Shown here: positions 8,361-17,185 of the stretch, one piece after another
Position numbering within the stretch: the first letter of the stretch is position 1
How the letters are laid out: each line of letters starts with the position of its first letter
Assembly: GCA_963807005.1 (NCBI GenBank)
Contig: CAWDZK010000006.1
Coordinates: forward strand, 1,054,001 to 1,118,000
DNA from: CAWDZK01 sp963807005
Lineage (GTDB): Bacteria > Actinomycetota > Actinomycetes > JACCUZ01
Direction: 5' to 3'
DNA length: 64,000 bases
The notes under the pieces: model-generated
What the model was told of the DNA's origin: nothing
The model's input: only the letters and a program-made list of their open reading frames with translations
Databases searched by the model: none
Made by a program: the position numbers and the translations under genes

Positions 8361-11300
8361 GTGCCGTCCGTGGCGCGGGAGCAGCAGGTCAGCCGCGGCA
8401 GTGCGGCCGCCCGGCTGGCACGCCTCGGCTTCACCGAGCCTGCGCGAGCAGCGGCCGCGCTGGAGGGCGGGGCGCTCGGCCTGCTGCCGGACCAGGACCC
8501 GGTGCTGGCGGACCTCGGCCTGGCCGCGGACCCGGACGCGGCGCTGCTCGGGCTGGCCCTGGTGCTCGACGCGCGCGAGCGTCAGGAAGCGTTGGTGGGC
8601 GCCCTGCAGGGCGACGACCTGTTCCGGCGGCGACTGGTCACCGTGCTCGGGGCCAGCCGGGCGTTGACCGACCACCTGGTGCGCTTCCCCGGGTCGTGGT
8701 CGCACCTCGTGCCGGAGCACGAGGCGCGACCGACCGCGGCCGGGCTGCGGAGGTCGATGCTGCTGCAGATCGGTGCGGACCCGGACGAGCCGCTGCCCGT
8801 GGCGCCTGGCCCCGTCCCGGCGTCCACCGACCAGCTGCGGATCGCCTACCGCAACCTGCTGCTGGCGCTCGCCGCACGCGACCTGGCCGACGGGGTCGAT
8901 GTGTCAGACGTCGCGGCCGAGCTCGCCGACCTGGCCGGTGCCACCCTCGAGGCCGCGCTCGCGATCGCCCGGGCGGACCTGGGCGCCGCCGCCTCCACCT
9001 GCCGGCTGGCCGTGATCGCGATGGGCAAGTGCGGCGGCCGCGAGCTCAACTACGTCAGCGACGTGGACGTGGTCTTCGTCGCCGAGGCTGCCGACGGCGC
9101 CGACGAGACGGCGGCGCTCAAGGCGGCAGCGACCCTGGCCGCCACGATGATGCGGGTCTGCTCCGCGAGCACCGGTGAGGGCACGGTCTGGCCGGTGGAC
9201 GCGGCGCTGCGGCCGGAGGGAAAGGCCGGCCCGCTGGTGCGCACCCTCGCCAGCCACCAGGCCTACTACCACCGGTGGGCCAAGACCTGGGAGTTCCAGG
9301 CGCTGCTCAAGGCGCGGCCGGTCGCCGGGGACCTCACGCTCGGCCAGGCGTACGCCGACGCGCTCGCGCCGATGGTGTGGCAGGCAGCCGAGCGGCCCGA
9401 CTTCGTCTCCGACGTGCAGCAGATGCGCCGCCGGGTCGAGGACACGCTGCCCGCGGCGGACAGCCATCGCGAGCTCAAGCTCGGCCCCGGCGGGCTGCGT
9501 GACGTCGAGTTCGCCGTGCAGCTGCTCCAGCTCGTCCACGGCCGCAGCGACGAGTCCCTGCGCAGCGGGAACACCCTCGAAGCGCTCGAGGCGCTGTCGA
9601 CGTACGGCTACGTGGGCCGCGCCGATGCGGCCGAGCTGGACCGGGCCTACCGCTTCCTCCGTACCCTCGAGCACCGGCTGCAGCTGCACCGGCTGCGCCG
9701 CACCCACGTCATGCCCGACGACGCCGAGGACCTGCGACGGCTGGGTCGTTCCGTCGGGCTGCGCACCGACCCGGTCGCCGAGCTGGACGAGCAGTGGCGC
9801 CGGCACGCCCGCGAGGTCCGCCGGCTGCACGAGAAGCTCTTCTACCGACCGCTGCTCTCGTCGGTCGCCCGGCTGGCGACCGACGAGGCCAGGCTGACGC
9901 CGGCGGCCGCCCGCTCACGCCTCGAGGCGCTGGGCTACGACGACCCGGTCGGCGCGCTTCGGCACCTCGAGGCGCTGACGGCCGGGGTGAGCCGCCGGGC
10001 CGCGATCCAGCGGACCCTGCTGCCGGTGCTGCTCGGCTGGTTCGCCGACGCCCCCGACCCGGACGGCGGGCTGCTGGCCTTCCGCCGTCTCAGCGAGGCG
10101 CTGGGGACCACGCCCTGGTACCTCCGGCTGCTGCGGGACGAGGGGACGGTCGCGCACCGGCTGGCGCGGCTGCTCGCCAGCAGCAGGTACGCCGTGGAGC
10201 TGCTGGGCCGGGCGCCCGACGCCGTGCGGCTTCTCGCCGACGACGCGGACCTCCTCCCACGCGGCCGCGCCGACCTGCTGGCCGAGGTCCGGGCCGGGCT
10301 GGCCCGGCACGACGACCCCGAGACCGCCGTCGGTGTCGCCCGCGGCGTACGCCGGCGCGAGCTCTTCCGTACGGCGGCCGCGGACCTGCTCGGCCACACG
10401 AGCGTGGAGCAGGTCGAGGAGGCGCTGACGGACGTCGTCGCGGTCACCGTGCAGGCGGCCCTGGACGTGGCGGTCCGGGTCGCCGAGGCCGCACGTGGAG
10501 GACCACTGCCGACCCGGCTCGCCGTGGTGGCGATGGGTCGATTCGGGGGGCACGAGCTCAGCTACGCCAGCGACGCCGACGTCCTGTTCGTCCACGACCC
10601 GCTGCCGGGCGCCGACGAGCGGGACGCGTCCGAGGCCGCCCACGCTGTCGTGCACGAGCTGCGGCGGCTGCTCTCCGCCCCCTCGCCCGACCCGCCGCTA
10701 GCGGTGGACGCCGACCTGCGGCCCGAAGGGCGCAACGGGCCGCTCGTGCGGACCCTCGCGTCGTATGCCAGCTACTACGAGCGCTGGTCGCTGGTGTGGG
10801 AGAGCCAGGCCCTTCTGCGCGCCGAGCCGGTTGCCGGCGACGTCGCGCTGGGGGAGCGGTTCGTGGCGCTGATCGACCCGCTGCGCTACCGCCCGGACGG
10901 TCTCGCCGACCCCGACGTACGGGAGATCAGGCGGGTCAAGGCGAGGGTCGAGAGCGAGCGGCTCCCGCGCGGCGCGGACCCGCAGCGGCACACCAAGCTC
11001 GGACCGGGCGGCCTGGCCGACGTGGAGTGGACCGTGCAGCTGCTGCAGCTGCGGTACGCGGCGAAGGTGCCTGCGCTGCGGACCACCCGGACCCTCGCGG
11101 CGCTGCTGGCCGCGACCGAGCACGGTCTGCTCGACGCCGAGCAGGCCCGCGTGCTCGCGCACGCCTGGCGCTCGGCCAGCCGGGTGCGCAACGCCACCTT
11201 GCTGGTCCGCGGCCGGCCGGGTGACACCGTGCCTACCGACCTGCGCGAGCTGACGGGGGTGGCGCGAGTCCTCGGCTACCCTCCGGGCGCGGCAGGCACC

Positions 11301-11369
11301 ATGGTCGACGACTACCGTCGCGCGACCCGGCGGGCGAGGACGGTGGTGGAGCAGGTGTTCTACCGGTGA
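8361..11369 (+). CDS. glnE: Bifunctional glutamine synthetase adenylyltransferase/deadenylase
   Basis: A 1002-residue protein, the usual length. It has two nucleotidyltransferase domains: GKCGGRELNYVSDVDVVFV near residue 223 and GRFGGHELSYASDADVLFV near 726, both with the G-G-x-E-L and D-x-D metal residues intact. The first domain by homology removes AMP and the second adds AMP to glutamine synthetase. The expected target is GlnA1 at 26.6-28.1 kb. GTG 8361 is taken as the start; GTG 8370 is an alternative. It starts one base after the amidotransferase stop and overlaps the MFS gene downstream by four bases, so it is part of the operon. Confidence 0.95.
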   Translation: MPSVAREQQVSRGSAAARLARLGFTEPARAAAALEGGALGLLPDQDPVLADLGLAADPDAALLGLALVLDARERQEALVGALQGDDLFRRRLVTVLGASRALTDHLVRFPGSWSHLVPEHEARPTAAGLRRSMLLQIGADPDEPLPVAPGPVPASTDQLRIAYRNLLLALAARDLADGVDVSDVAAELADLAGATLEAALAIARADLGAAASTCRLAVIAMGKCGGRELNYVSDVDVVFVAEAADGADETAALKAAATLAATMMRVCSASTGEGTVWPVDAALRPEGKAGPLVRTLASHQAYYHRWAKTWEFQALLKARPVAGDLTLGQAYADALAPMVWQAAERPDFVSDVQQMRRRVEDTLPAADSHRELKLGPGGLRDVEFAVQLLQLVHGRSDESLRSGNTLEALEALSTYGYVGRADAAELDRAYRFLRTLEHRLQLHRLRRTHVMPDDAEDLRRLGRSVGLRTDPVAELDEQWRRHAREVRRLHEKLFYRPLLSSVARLATDEARLTPAAARSRLEALGYDDPVGALRHLEALTAGVSRRAAIQRTLLPVLLGWFADAPDPDGGLLAFRRLSEALGTTPWYLRLLRDEGTVAHRLARLLASSRYAVELLGRAPDAVRLLADDADLLPRGRADLLAEVRAGLARHDDPETAVGVARGVRRRELFRTAAADLLGHTSVEQVEEALTDVVAVTVQAALDVAVRVAEAARGGPLPTRLAVVAMGRFGGHELSYASDADVLFVHDPLPGADERDASEAAHAVVHELRRLLSAPSPDPPLAVDADLRPEGRNGPLVRTLASYASYYERWSLVWESQALLRAEPVAGDVALGERFVALIDPLRYRPDGLADPDVREIRRVKARVESERLPRGADPQRHTKLGPGGLADVEWTVQLLQLRYAAKVPALRTTRTLAALLAATEHGLLDAEQARVLAHAWRSASRVRNATLLVRGRPGDTVPTDLRELTGVARVLGYPPGAAGTMVDDYRRATRRARTVVEQVFYR

Positions 11370-12634
11370 GTCACGTCGCACCGCGAGCCGTCGGCGCGAC
11401 CTACGCCGAGGCACTGCGGCACGGCGAGTTCCGCGGCCTGGTCGTCGCTCAGGTGGCCAGCGAGTGGGGCGACAACATCGCCCGGGTCGCGCTGGCGTCG
11501 CTCGTCCTCACTCGCACCGACAGCGCCTTCCTCGCGGTGCTGGCGTTCGTCGTGAGCTTCGTGCCCGCCGTGTTCGGCTCGGCAGTGCTCGGCACCGTAG
11601 CGGACCGGCTGCCGCGCAAGGTCGTGCTCATCGGCTGCGACCTGGCCCGCGCGGTCGTCGTGACCGTGCTGGCCCTCGCGGCCACGAACGGCACCCCGGT
11701 GTGGGTCCTGCTCGGCCTGCTCCTGGTCGCCGAGACGTTCACCGCACCGTTCGAGGCCGCTCACCGGGCCGTTGTCCCCGACGTGCTGCCAGACGCCAGG
11801 GTGTGCCTTGCGGGGACGGGGCTGCTGCGGGTGCTGTACCAGGTCGACCAGGTGATCGGCATCGTGGCCGCGGGCGTCATCATCGTCCTGGTGGGGGAGC
11901 GGGCCGGGCTGGCCCTGGACGTCGTCAGCTTCGCGGTGTCGGCGCTCGTCCTTGCGGCGACGCTGCGCTGGCGGCCGGCCACCCGCGCGCGGGGCGAGCA
12001 CACGACGCTGCTCGGCGAGGTGCGCGCCGGCTGGCGCCTGGTGTTCGACGACCCGTCGCTGCGCGCGCTGGTACTGCTCGGGTGGGGCGCCGCGGTGTTC
12101 CTGGTCGCCCCGGAGGCGGTGGCCCTCGCCTACGCGCGCGCCGACGGCGCCGACCCGGCTGCGGGCGCGGCCCTGATGGCCAGCCTTCCCGCCGGCGCCG
12201 CCATCGGAGCCTGGCTGGTGGGCCGGCTCGAGCCGCAGCGCCAGGTCCGTTCGATCATGCCGCTCGCGGTGCTGGCCTGCCTGCCGCTGATGGCGACCAG
12301 CGTGGCTCCGCCGTGGCCGGTGGCGCTCGGCCTGTGGTTCCTCTCTGGCGCGGCTCAGGGCTTCATGGTCCCGCTGCTCACGACCGTCAACCTGGTCACC
12401 CCGCCGCAGATGCGCGGGCGGGTCAACGGCCTGGCCGGCGGCGGGTTCGCGCTGGTCACTGCGTCGACCTTCCTGCTGGCGGGGGCTGCGGCCGACGTCA
12501 CCAGCCCGGCCGTCGCGGTGACCGTCGCCGCGGTGGTGGGGCTCGCCCTGGTCGGGGTGGCCTACCGGGCCTGGCCGCACGGCGAGCTGCGCCGCACCGC
12601 CGCTCGGATCTACCGCCCCGAGAAGCCGGCCTGA
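11366..12634 (+). CDS. MFS transporter
   Basis: A 422-residue protein with about 12 hydrophobic segments and the MFS loop 2-3 motif GTVADRLPRKVVL. The N-terminal HGEFRGLVVAQVASEWGDNIARVAL resembles actinobacterial drug-export-like MFS proteins. GTG 11366 overlaps the glnE stop (GTGA), so it is the last gene of the glnA2 operon. The substrate is unknown. Its place beside nitrogen genes hints at an amine or peptide exporter, but nothing in the sequence proves it. Confidence 0.85.
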   Translation: MSHVAPRAVGATYAEALRHGEFRGLVVAQVASEWGDNIARVALASLVLTRTDSAFLAVLAFVVSFVPAVFGSAVLGTVADRLPRKVVLIGCDLARAVVVTVLALAATNGTPVWVLLGLLLVAETFTAPFEAAHRAVVPDVLPDARVCLAGTGLLRVLYQVDQVIGIVAAGVIIVLVGERAGLALDVVSFAVSALVLAATLRWRPATRARGEHTTLLGEVRAGWRLVFDDPSLRALVLLGWGAAVFLVAPEAVALAYARADGADPAAGAALMASLPAGAAIGAWLVGRLEPQRQVRSIMPLAVLACLPLMATSVAPPWPVALGLWFLSGAAQGFMVPLLTTVNLVTPPQMRGRVNGLAGGGFALVTASTFLLAGAAADVTSPAVAVTVAAVVGLALVGVAYRAWPHGELRRTAARIYRPEKPA

Positions 12635-12791
12635 GCCCTTTCGACACGCACGATCCGGACATTCGACCCATTTGCCTGCGGCGTCCGGTGCGGTCCGGCA
12701 GACTGCTGCCCGGTTCCCGGTGACCGCGACTGCTCGCGCGACGGCCGGTGGCCGCCGGCACGCCCCTCCTCGCGAAAGTCGTACCGCCTCC

Positions 12792-14123
12792 ATGCGCACT
12801 GCTCGACGTACCGCCCGTACTCTCCTCGCCGCCGTCGCGGCCGCAGCGGTGGTCGCCGCGGTGAGCCCGGCCACCCCGGCTGCGGCGGTCACGGTGCGGG
12901 TCGACAAGCGGTTCTTCGGCGTCCACGACAGCGACCCCACCAGCTGGCCCGCGCTGTCCGTCGGCTCGCTCCGGCTCTGGGACTCCGGGGTCACCTGGCG
13001 CGACATCGAGACCTCGCCGGGCGTCTACGACTTCAGCCGCCTGGACGCCCAGGTGGCCCGGGCGAACGCGGCCGGCGCCGAGGTGACCCTGGTGCTCGGC
13101 ATGACCCCCGACTTCTACGCCTCGACCGAGGCCGGCAAGACCTCGATGCCGACCAGCCTGAACGCCTGGGCGAGCTACGTCCGTGCTGTCGTCACCCGCT
13201 ACGGCGCCACCGCCACGGGTCCGCGCCGGATCGCGGCCTACCAGGTGTGGAACGAGGCCAACGTGACCGGCTACTGGACCGGGACGCCGCAGCAGATGGC
13301 GCGCCTGAGCCAGGTGGTCTACGGCACGGTCAAGTCGGTGGACCGTGGCGCCCTGGTGGTCAGTCCCGCCTACGCGTCGCGCATCGGCGAGCAGATCAGG
13401 GGCGTCACCCGGTTCGCCTTCGCCTGGGTGGACGGCAAGCCGGCGTGGAGGTACGCCGACGTGATCTCGCTCAACCTCTACCCGTTGGACAGGTACGGCA
13501 CGAAGGTCGGCACGCCGGAGAAGTCCATGGAGCTCCTTGCCAAGGCGCGCAAGATCCTCACCTTCGGTGGCCTGCCGCCCAAGAAGCCGATCTGGAACAC
13601 CGAGATCAACTACGGCATGCCGACAGGCTCCGCCGGCGGGACCGGAGCACGGGCGATCTCCGACCAGCGGCAGGCCGCCTACGTGCTGCGGACCCTGCTG
13701 CTCAACGCGGCGAACAAGGTCAAGCGGGTGCACTTCTACACCGCTGACATGGGCTACCTGCCCAACGGCCGGACCCTCGGCAACACCAGGCTGGTCGACC
13801 CCGCGGACCCGGTGAACGGCCAGGTCACCATGGGCGGCCGGGCCTTCAACCTCGCGCAGGCGTGGTTGCTCGGCGGGAAGCTGCGCGGAGCCAGCAAGAA
13901 GGCCAAGCCGTGCACGAAGGACCGCGCAGGCACGTACACGTGCGTCATCACCTATCCGCGTGGGGTGCGCCGCGTGTACTGGAACCCGACCACGAAGGTC
14001 ACGGTCACCACGGTGCGGTCGGCCAAGTACAAGGTCGGCGTCTACGGCGTCCGGAGCCGGGTCAAGGGCGGCTCACGGCTGAAGGTCGACTACCGCCCCG
14101 TCATGGTCAGGTCCAAGGCATGA
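12792..14123 (+). CDS. Secreted glycoside hydrolase-like protein (clan GH-A fold), copy 1
   Basis: A 443-residue exported protein: residues 1-36 are a signal peptide ending in an AAA cleavage region. The body looks like a TIM-barrel hydrolase. FFGVHDSDPTSWPAL and LRLWDSGVTWRDIE form the first strand; VWNEANVTGYW carries the likely acid/base Glu and IWNTEINYG the likely nucleophile Glu. The C-terminal 80 residues (CTKDRAGTYTC, RRVYWNP) form a small conserved module. It is about half identical to the next gene, so they arose by tandem duplication. The substrate is unknown. ATG 12792 is chosen because it gives a clean signal peptide. Confidence 0.82.
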   Translation: MRTARRTARTLLAAVAAAAVVAAVSPATPAAAVTVRVDKRFFGVHDSDPTSWPALSVGSLRLWDSGVTWRDIETSPGVYDFSRLDAQVARANAAGAEVTLVLGMTPDFYASTEAGKTSMPTSLNAWASYVRAVVTRYGATATGPRRIAAYQVWNEANVTGYWTGTPQQMARLSQVVYGTVKSVDRGALVVSPAYASRIGEQIRGVTRFAFAWVDGKPAWRYADVISLNLYPLDRYGTKVGTPEKSMELLAKARKILTFGGLPPKKPIWNTEINYGMPTGSAGGTGARAISDQRQAAYVLRTLLLNAANKVKRVHFYTADMGYLPNGRTLGNTRLVDPADPVNGQVTMGGRAFNLAQAWLLGGKLRGASKKAKPCTKDRAGTYTCVITYPRGVRRVYWNPTTKVTVTTVRSAKYKVGVYGVRSRVKGGSRLKVDYRPVMVRSKA

Positions 14124-14330
14124 CCACTCGGTGCACGTAGGGTGTAACCGGACACCCGGCCACTGCGTCCTCGAGAACAGCAGGTCATCGGCTCGGGTCC
14201 GCCCGGGTCGTCGCCTGCTCGCGACACGGAGCATGAGAACGCCACGCGCACCAACGACAGCGCCCGACCTTCGACAGCGCCTCACCCACGACACTGCCCA
14301 TCATCGAGCGACCCGGGGAACCCCTCACTC

Positions 14331-15593
14331 ATGACACGTCCCACCTTCCTGACCGGCACGTTCCCGCGTCGGCTGCTCGCGCTCGGCGCCGCAGCCGGCC
14401 TAGCCCTCACGCTGCTGCCTGCCGCCCCCGCCGAGGCGGCAGCAGGGCAGCGCGTCAAGGCGTCCTTCTTCGGGATGCACGACGGCGACCCGACCTCCTG
14501 GCCGGCCGCGCCGGTCGGCAACATCCGGCTGTGGGACTCCGGGGTCTCCTGGCGTGAGATCGAGACCGCCGACGGCGTCTACGACTTCACCCGGCTGGAC
14601 GCGCAGATCGACACCGCGAAGGCGAACGGCGCCAAGGTGCTGCTGGTCCTCGGCCAGACCCCGCGGTTCCACTCGACCCAGCCGCGCAAGCTCGGCTCGT
14701 ACGGGCGCGGCGCCGCGTCGATGCCGACGAGGGCGTCCTGGAAGCACTACGTCTTTGCCGTCGTCAACCGCTACCGCGGCCGGGGCGTCGACTACCAGGT
14801 GTGGAACGAGGCGAACGTCTCGGGCTACTGGCGGGGCACGCCGAAGCAGATGGCGAAGCTGACCCGCTGGACCTCGCAGATCGTGAACCGGAACGACTCC
14901 CGCGCGAAGGTCGTGGCCCCGGCGCTGGCGACCCGGCTCACCGGGCAGCGTCGCTGGCTGCGCGACTTCTACGCCACCAAGGTCGGCGGCAAGAAGGTCG
15001 CGTCGTACGTCGATGTCGTCTCGCTGAACCTCTACCCGCTGCCGAAGCAGGCTCCCGAGGCGTCGGTGAAGCTGCTCGCGGCCTCGCGCACCATGCTGGC
15101 CCAGGCGGGTGTGCGCAAGCAGATCTGGAACACCGAGATCAACTACGGGCTTCTCGGCGGCGGCACCGCCCGCAACATCTCTCGGGCCAAGGAGGCGGCG
15201 TACGTCTCGCGCACCCTGGTGCTCAACGCGGACGGCAACGTCAAGCGGGTGTTCTGGTACGCGTGGGACCTGCAGAACCTGGCGAACACCCAGCTCACCA
15301 ACCCCGACGGGTCGCTGACTCGCGCAGGCACGGCCTACGCCGTGACGCGTGGCTGGCTGCTGGGCGGCCGGACCAAGGGCTGCGTGCGCGACCGCCGCGG
15401 CACCTACACCTGCACCTTGAGCTTCTCCAACGGCGTGAAGCGCATCTACTGGAACCCGTCGCGCAAGGTGACCGTGCGCGCGGTGAAGTCGGCGCGCGCC
15501 TCGGCCGGCCTGTACGGCGTCGAGAGGCCGCTGTCCGGTGGCGAGGCCGTCGGCGTCGGCAAGCTGCCGGTCATGGTCCGCTCCAAGCGCTAG
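14331..15593 (+). CDS. Secreted glycoside hydrolase-like protein (clan GH-A fold), copy 2
   Basis: A 420-residue paralogue of the preceding gene with the same order of parts: signal peptide (cleavage near AEAAAG), FFGMHDGDPTSWPA, VWNEANVSGYW with the presumed acid/base Glu, IWNTEINYGLL with the presumed nucleophile, and the Cys-bearing C-terminal module CVRDRRGTYTC and KRIYWNPSRKVTV. Both keep all proposed catalytic residues, so neither looks like a dead copy. The 207-bp gap between the copies has a small hairpin (GGGTGT/ACACCC near 14140) and may hold its own promoter. A perfect 20-bp-stem terminator follows. Confidence 0.82.
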   Translation: MTRPTFLTGTFPRRLLALGAAAGLALTLLPAAPAEAAAGQRVKASFFGMHDGDPTSWPAAPVGNIRLWDSGVSWREIETADGVYDFTRLDAQIDTAKANGAKVLLVLGQTPRFHSTQPRKLGSYGRGAASMPTRASWKHYVFAVVNRYRGRGVDYQVWNEANVSGYWRGTPKQMAKLTRWTSQIVNRNDSRAKVVAPALATRLTGQRRWLRDFYATKVGGKKVASYVDVVSLNLYPLPKQAPEASVKLLAASRTMLAQAGVRKQIWNTEINYGLLGGGTARNISRAKEAAYVSRTLVLNADGNVKRVFWYAWDLQNLANTQLTNPDGSLTRAGTAYAVTRGWLLGGRTKGCVRDRRGTYTCTLSFSNGVKRIYWNPSRKVTVRAVKSARASAGLYGVERPLSGGEAVGVGKLPVMVRSKR

Positions 15594-15605
15594 CTGTCGG
15601 ACGTC

Positions 15606-15648
15606 ACGACGACGGCCCCCACCCGGTTCGGGTGGGGGCCGTCGTCGT
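15606..15648. terminator. Strong hairpin terminator, 20-bp perfect stem
   Basis: ACGACGACGGCCCCCACCCG (15606-15625) pairs without mismatch to 15629-15648 across a 3-nt loop. It lies 13 bp after the second hydrolase gene and before the convergent SRPBCC gene. It has no U-run, as is usual in high-GC actinobacteria. Confidence 0.9.
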
Positions 15649-15686
15649 CCCCGCGCCTGGAGGTGGTCAGCGGGCGCCTCTCTCGG

Positions 15687-16157
15687 TCACCGCGCCACCG
15701 CCCCAGGGCGCAGCCCGGCCTCGACCTTCTCCTTGAGCAGCTCCCCCCGTCTGCGGATGTCGACCCTGCCGATCAGCGGGAACAGGATCGGCACCATCAC
15801 GGCTGCCGCTCCCCGCAAGGGCGGGAACGCCAGCTCGAACGCCACCTCGGTGCCCTGGCCGGCAGGTCGCAGCTCGAAGCTGTTCCGGAAGGTCCCCATC
15901 GCGTCGGTGGCCTGCAGGATCAGCCGCTCGTGCGGCACGACGTCGGTGATCTCGACGACGTTCTCATGGTGCCGGTCTCCGGGTATCCGGCCGATGGAGC
16001 GGTACCGGCTGCCGACGGTGTTCGCCTCGCCGGAGACGAGCGCCACCTGGTAGGGCTTCGGTGACCAGGCTGCGTGCCGGTCCAGGTCGCCGATCCACGG
16101 CCACACGGTTTCCGGTGGCGCGTCGATCGTGACGGTGAAAGTGCCGTGAATGGTCAT
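15687..16157 (-). CDS. SRPBCC (START-like) family protein
   Basis: A 156-residue protein of the polyketide cyclase/dehydrase-like ligand-binding fold: FTVTIDAPPETVWPWIGDLDRHAAWSP at the start, then HHENVVEITDVVPHERLILQA and a long C-terminal helix (RRRGELLKEKVEAGL). It probably binds a hydrophobic small molecule; no catalytic residues are evident. ATG 16157 lies 43 bp downstream of the methyltransferase stop on the same strand, so the two are likely co-transcribed. Pairing of a methyltransferase with an SRPBCC protein suggests shared substrate handling, which is inference. Confidence 0.8.
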   Translation of the reverse strand: MTIHGTFTVTIDAPPETVWPWIGDLDRHAAWSPKPYQVALVSGEANTVGSRYRSIGRIPGDRHHENVVEITDVVPHERLILQATDAMGTFRNSFELRPAGQGTEVAFELAFPPLRGAAAVMVPILFPLIGRVDIRRRGELLKEKVEAGLRPGAVAR

Positions 16158-16200
16158 GGCCCGCCTCGCATGCTCATGTCGTTGTGGGGACGCCGGACGG

Positions 16201-17013
16201 TCAGACCTCGACGACGACCCGAAGGAAGGTCGCCGCGATCGTGGTCCGGTCCGGCTCGGTGCTGACGTCCTGCTCCGCGAAGAGCTCATCGAGCTCGCGC
16301 TGCAGGTCGCCGTCGCGCCCGTTCGCCTCGGCCGCCTCGAAGGCGTTCATCGTGGGCCCGTAGTAGTTCCGGAACGCCCGGACGAAGTCCGACGGCGACC
16401 CGAGGTGGTGGAAGGTGAACGTCGACTCGGTGCAGGTGACCCGGTCCGGGGACACGCCCGCGGCGGCGAACCGCTCGGTGACGTTGCCCTTCACGCCCCA
16501 CGTCATCGGGCTGACAAACCCTTCCGGCGGCGGCGGGGAGTAGGCCGAGCTGATGCGCAGGATCTGGGCGACCAGCGTGGGATCGCCCGGGATCCAGTTC
16601 CCCATCACGACCCGGCCGCCCGGTCGGGTGACCCGGACCATCTCCTTGGCGACGTCGAAGGGCCGGGGGGCGAACATCGCGCCGAAGACGCTGACCGTGA
16701 GGTCGAAGCCGTCGTCATCGATCCCGTCAAGGTCGGACGCGTCGCCGTGCTGGAACCGGCAGTTGGCCAGCCCCAGCGCCTCGGCCCGCCGATTGCCGGC
16801 CTCGACGAGATTGGTGGCGATGTCGATGCCCAGCACGTCGGCGCCACGCTGTGCGGCGGGCACTGCCGTGGTCCCGTCGCCGCAGCCCAGATCGAGGACC
16901 TTCAGGTCTGCTGTGATCTCGAGCTGGTCGACGAACTGCTCGCCGCTGGACCGCATCGAGTCCGCGATCCGGGTGAAGTCGCCCTTCTCCCACAGCGCCT
17001 GGTTCGGGTTCAT
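16201..17013 (-). CDS. Class I SAM-dependent methyltransferase
   Basis: A 270-residue methyltransferase with motif I VLDLGCGDGTTAVPA, acidic VLGIDIA, and RFQHGDASDL, DLTVSVFGAMFAP and RPGGRVVMGNW downstream. I use ATG 17013 (MNPNQALWEKGDFTRIADSM) with a purine-rich AAAGGGAA about 10 nt upstream. A GTG at 17040 would add nine residues. It heads a two-gene unit with the SRPBCC gene and is divergent from the HD-LuxR gene. Similar proteins are annotated as ubiquinone-type methyltransferases, but the substrate is unknown here. Confidence 0.82.
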   Translation of the reverse strand: MNPNQALWEKGDFTRIADSMRSSGEQFVDQLEITADLKVLDLGCGDGTTAVPAAQRGADVLGIDIATNLVEAGNRRAEALGLANCRFQHGDASDLDGIDDDGFDLTVSVFGAMFAPRPFDVAKEMVRVTRPGGRVVMGNWIPGDPTLVAQILRISSAYSPPPPEGFVSPMTWGVKGNVTERFAAAGVSPDRVTCTESTFTFHHLGSPSDFVRAFRNYYGPTMNAFEAAEANGRDGDLQRELDELFAEQDVSTEPDRTTIAATFLRVVVEV

Positions 17014-17185
17014 GGGGTCTTGTTCCCTTTCTGCTCCCACGAGGAAGGGGGCCGTGTCCGGGGTGGGACGGTGCGGCTCCCGGAGCCGAGTCGGCTTCCA
17101 CCGCTCACGCTAGGAACGGGCTCGGTTCTTCCGCCATGAGGAATTCACCCCATGGCTCGGCTCCGGAAGATGGTTACATCCGACT

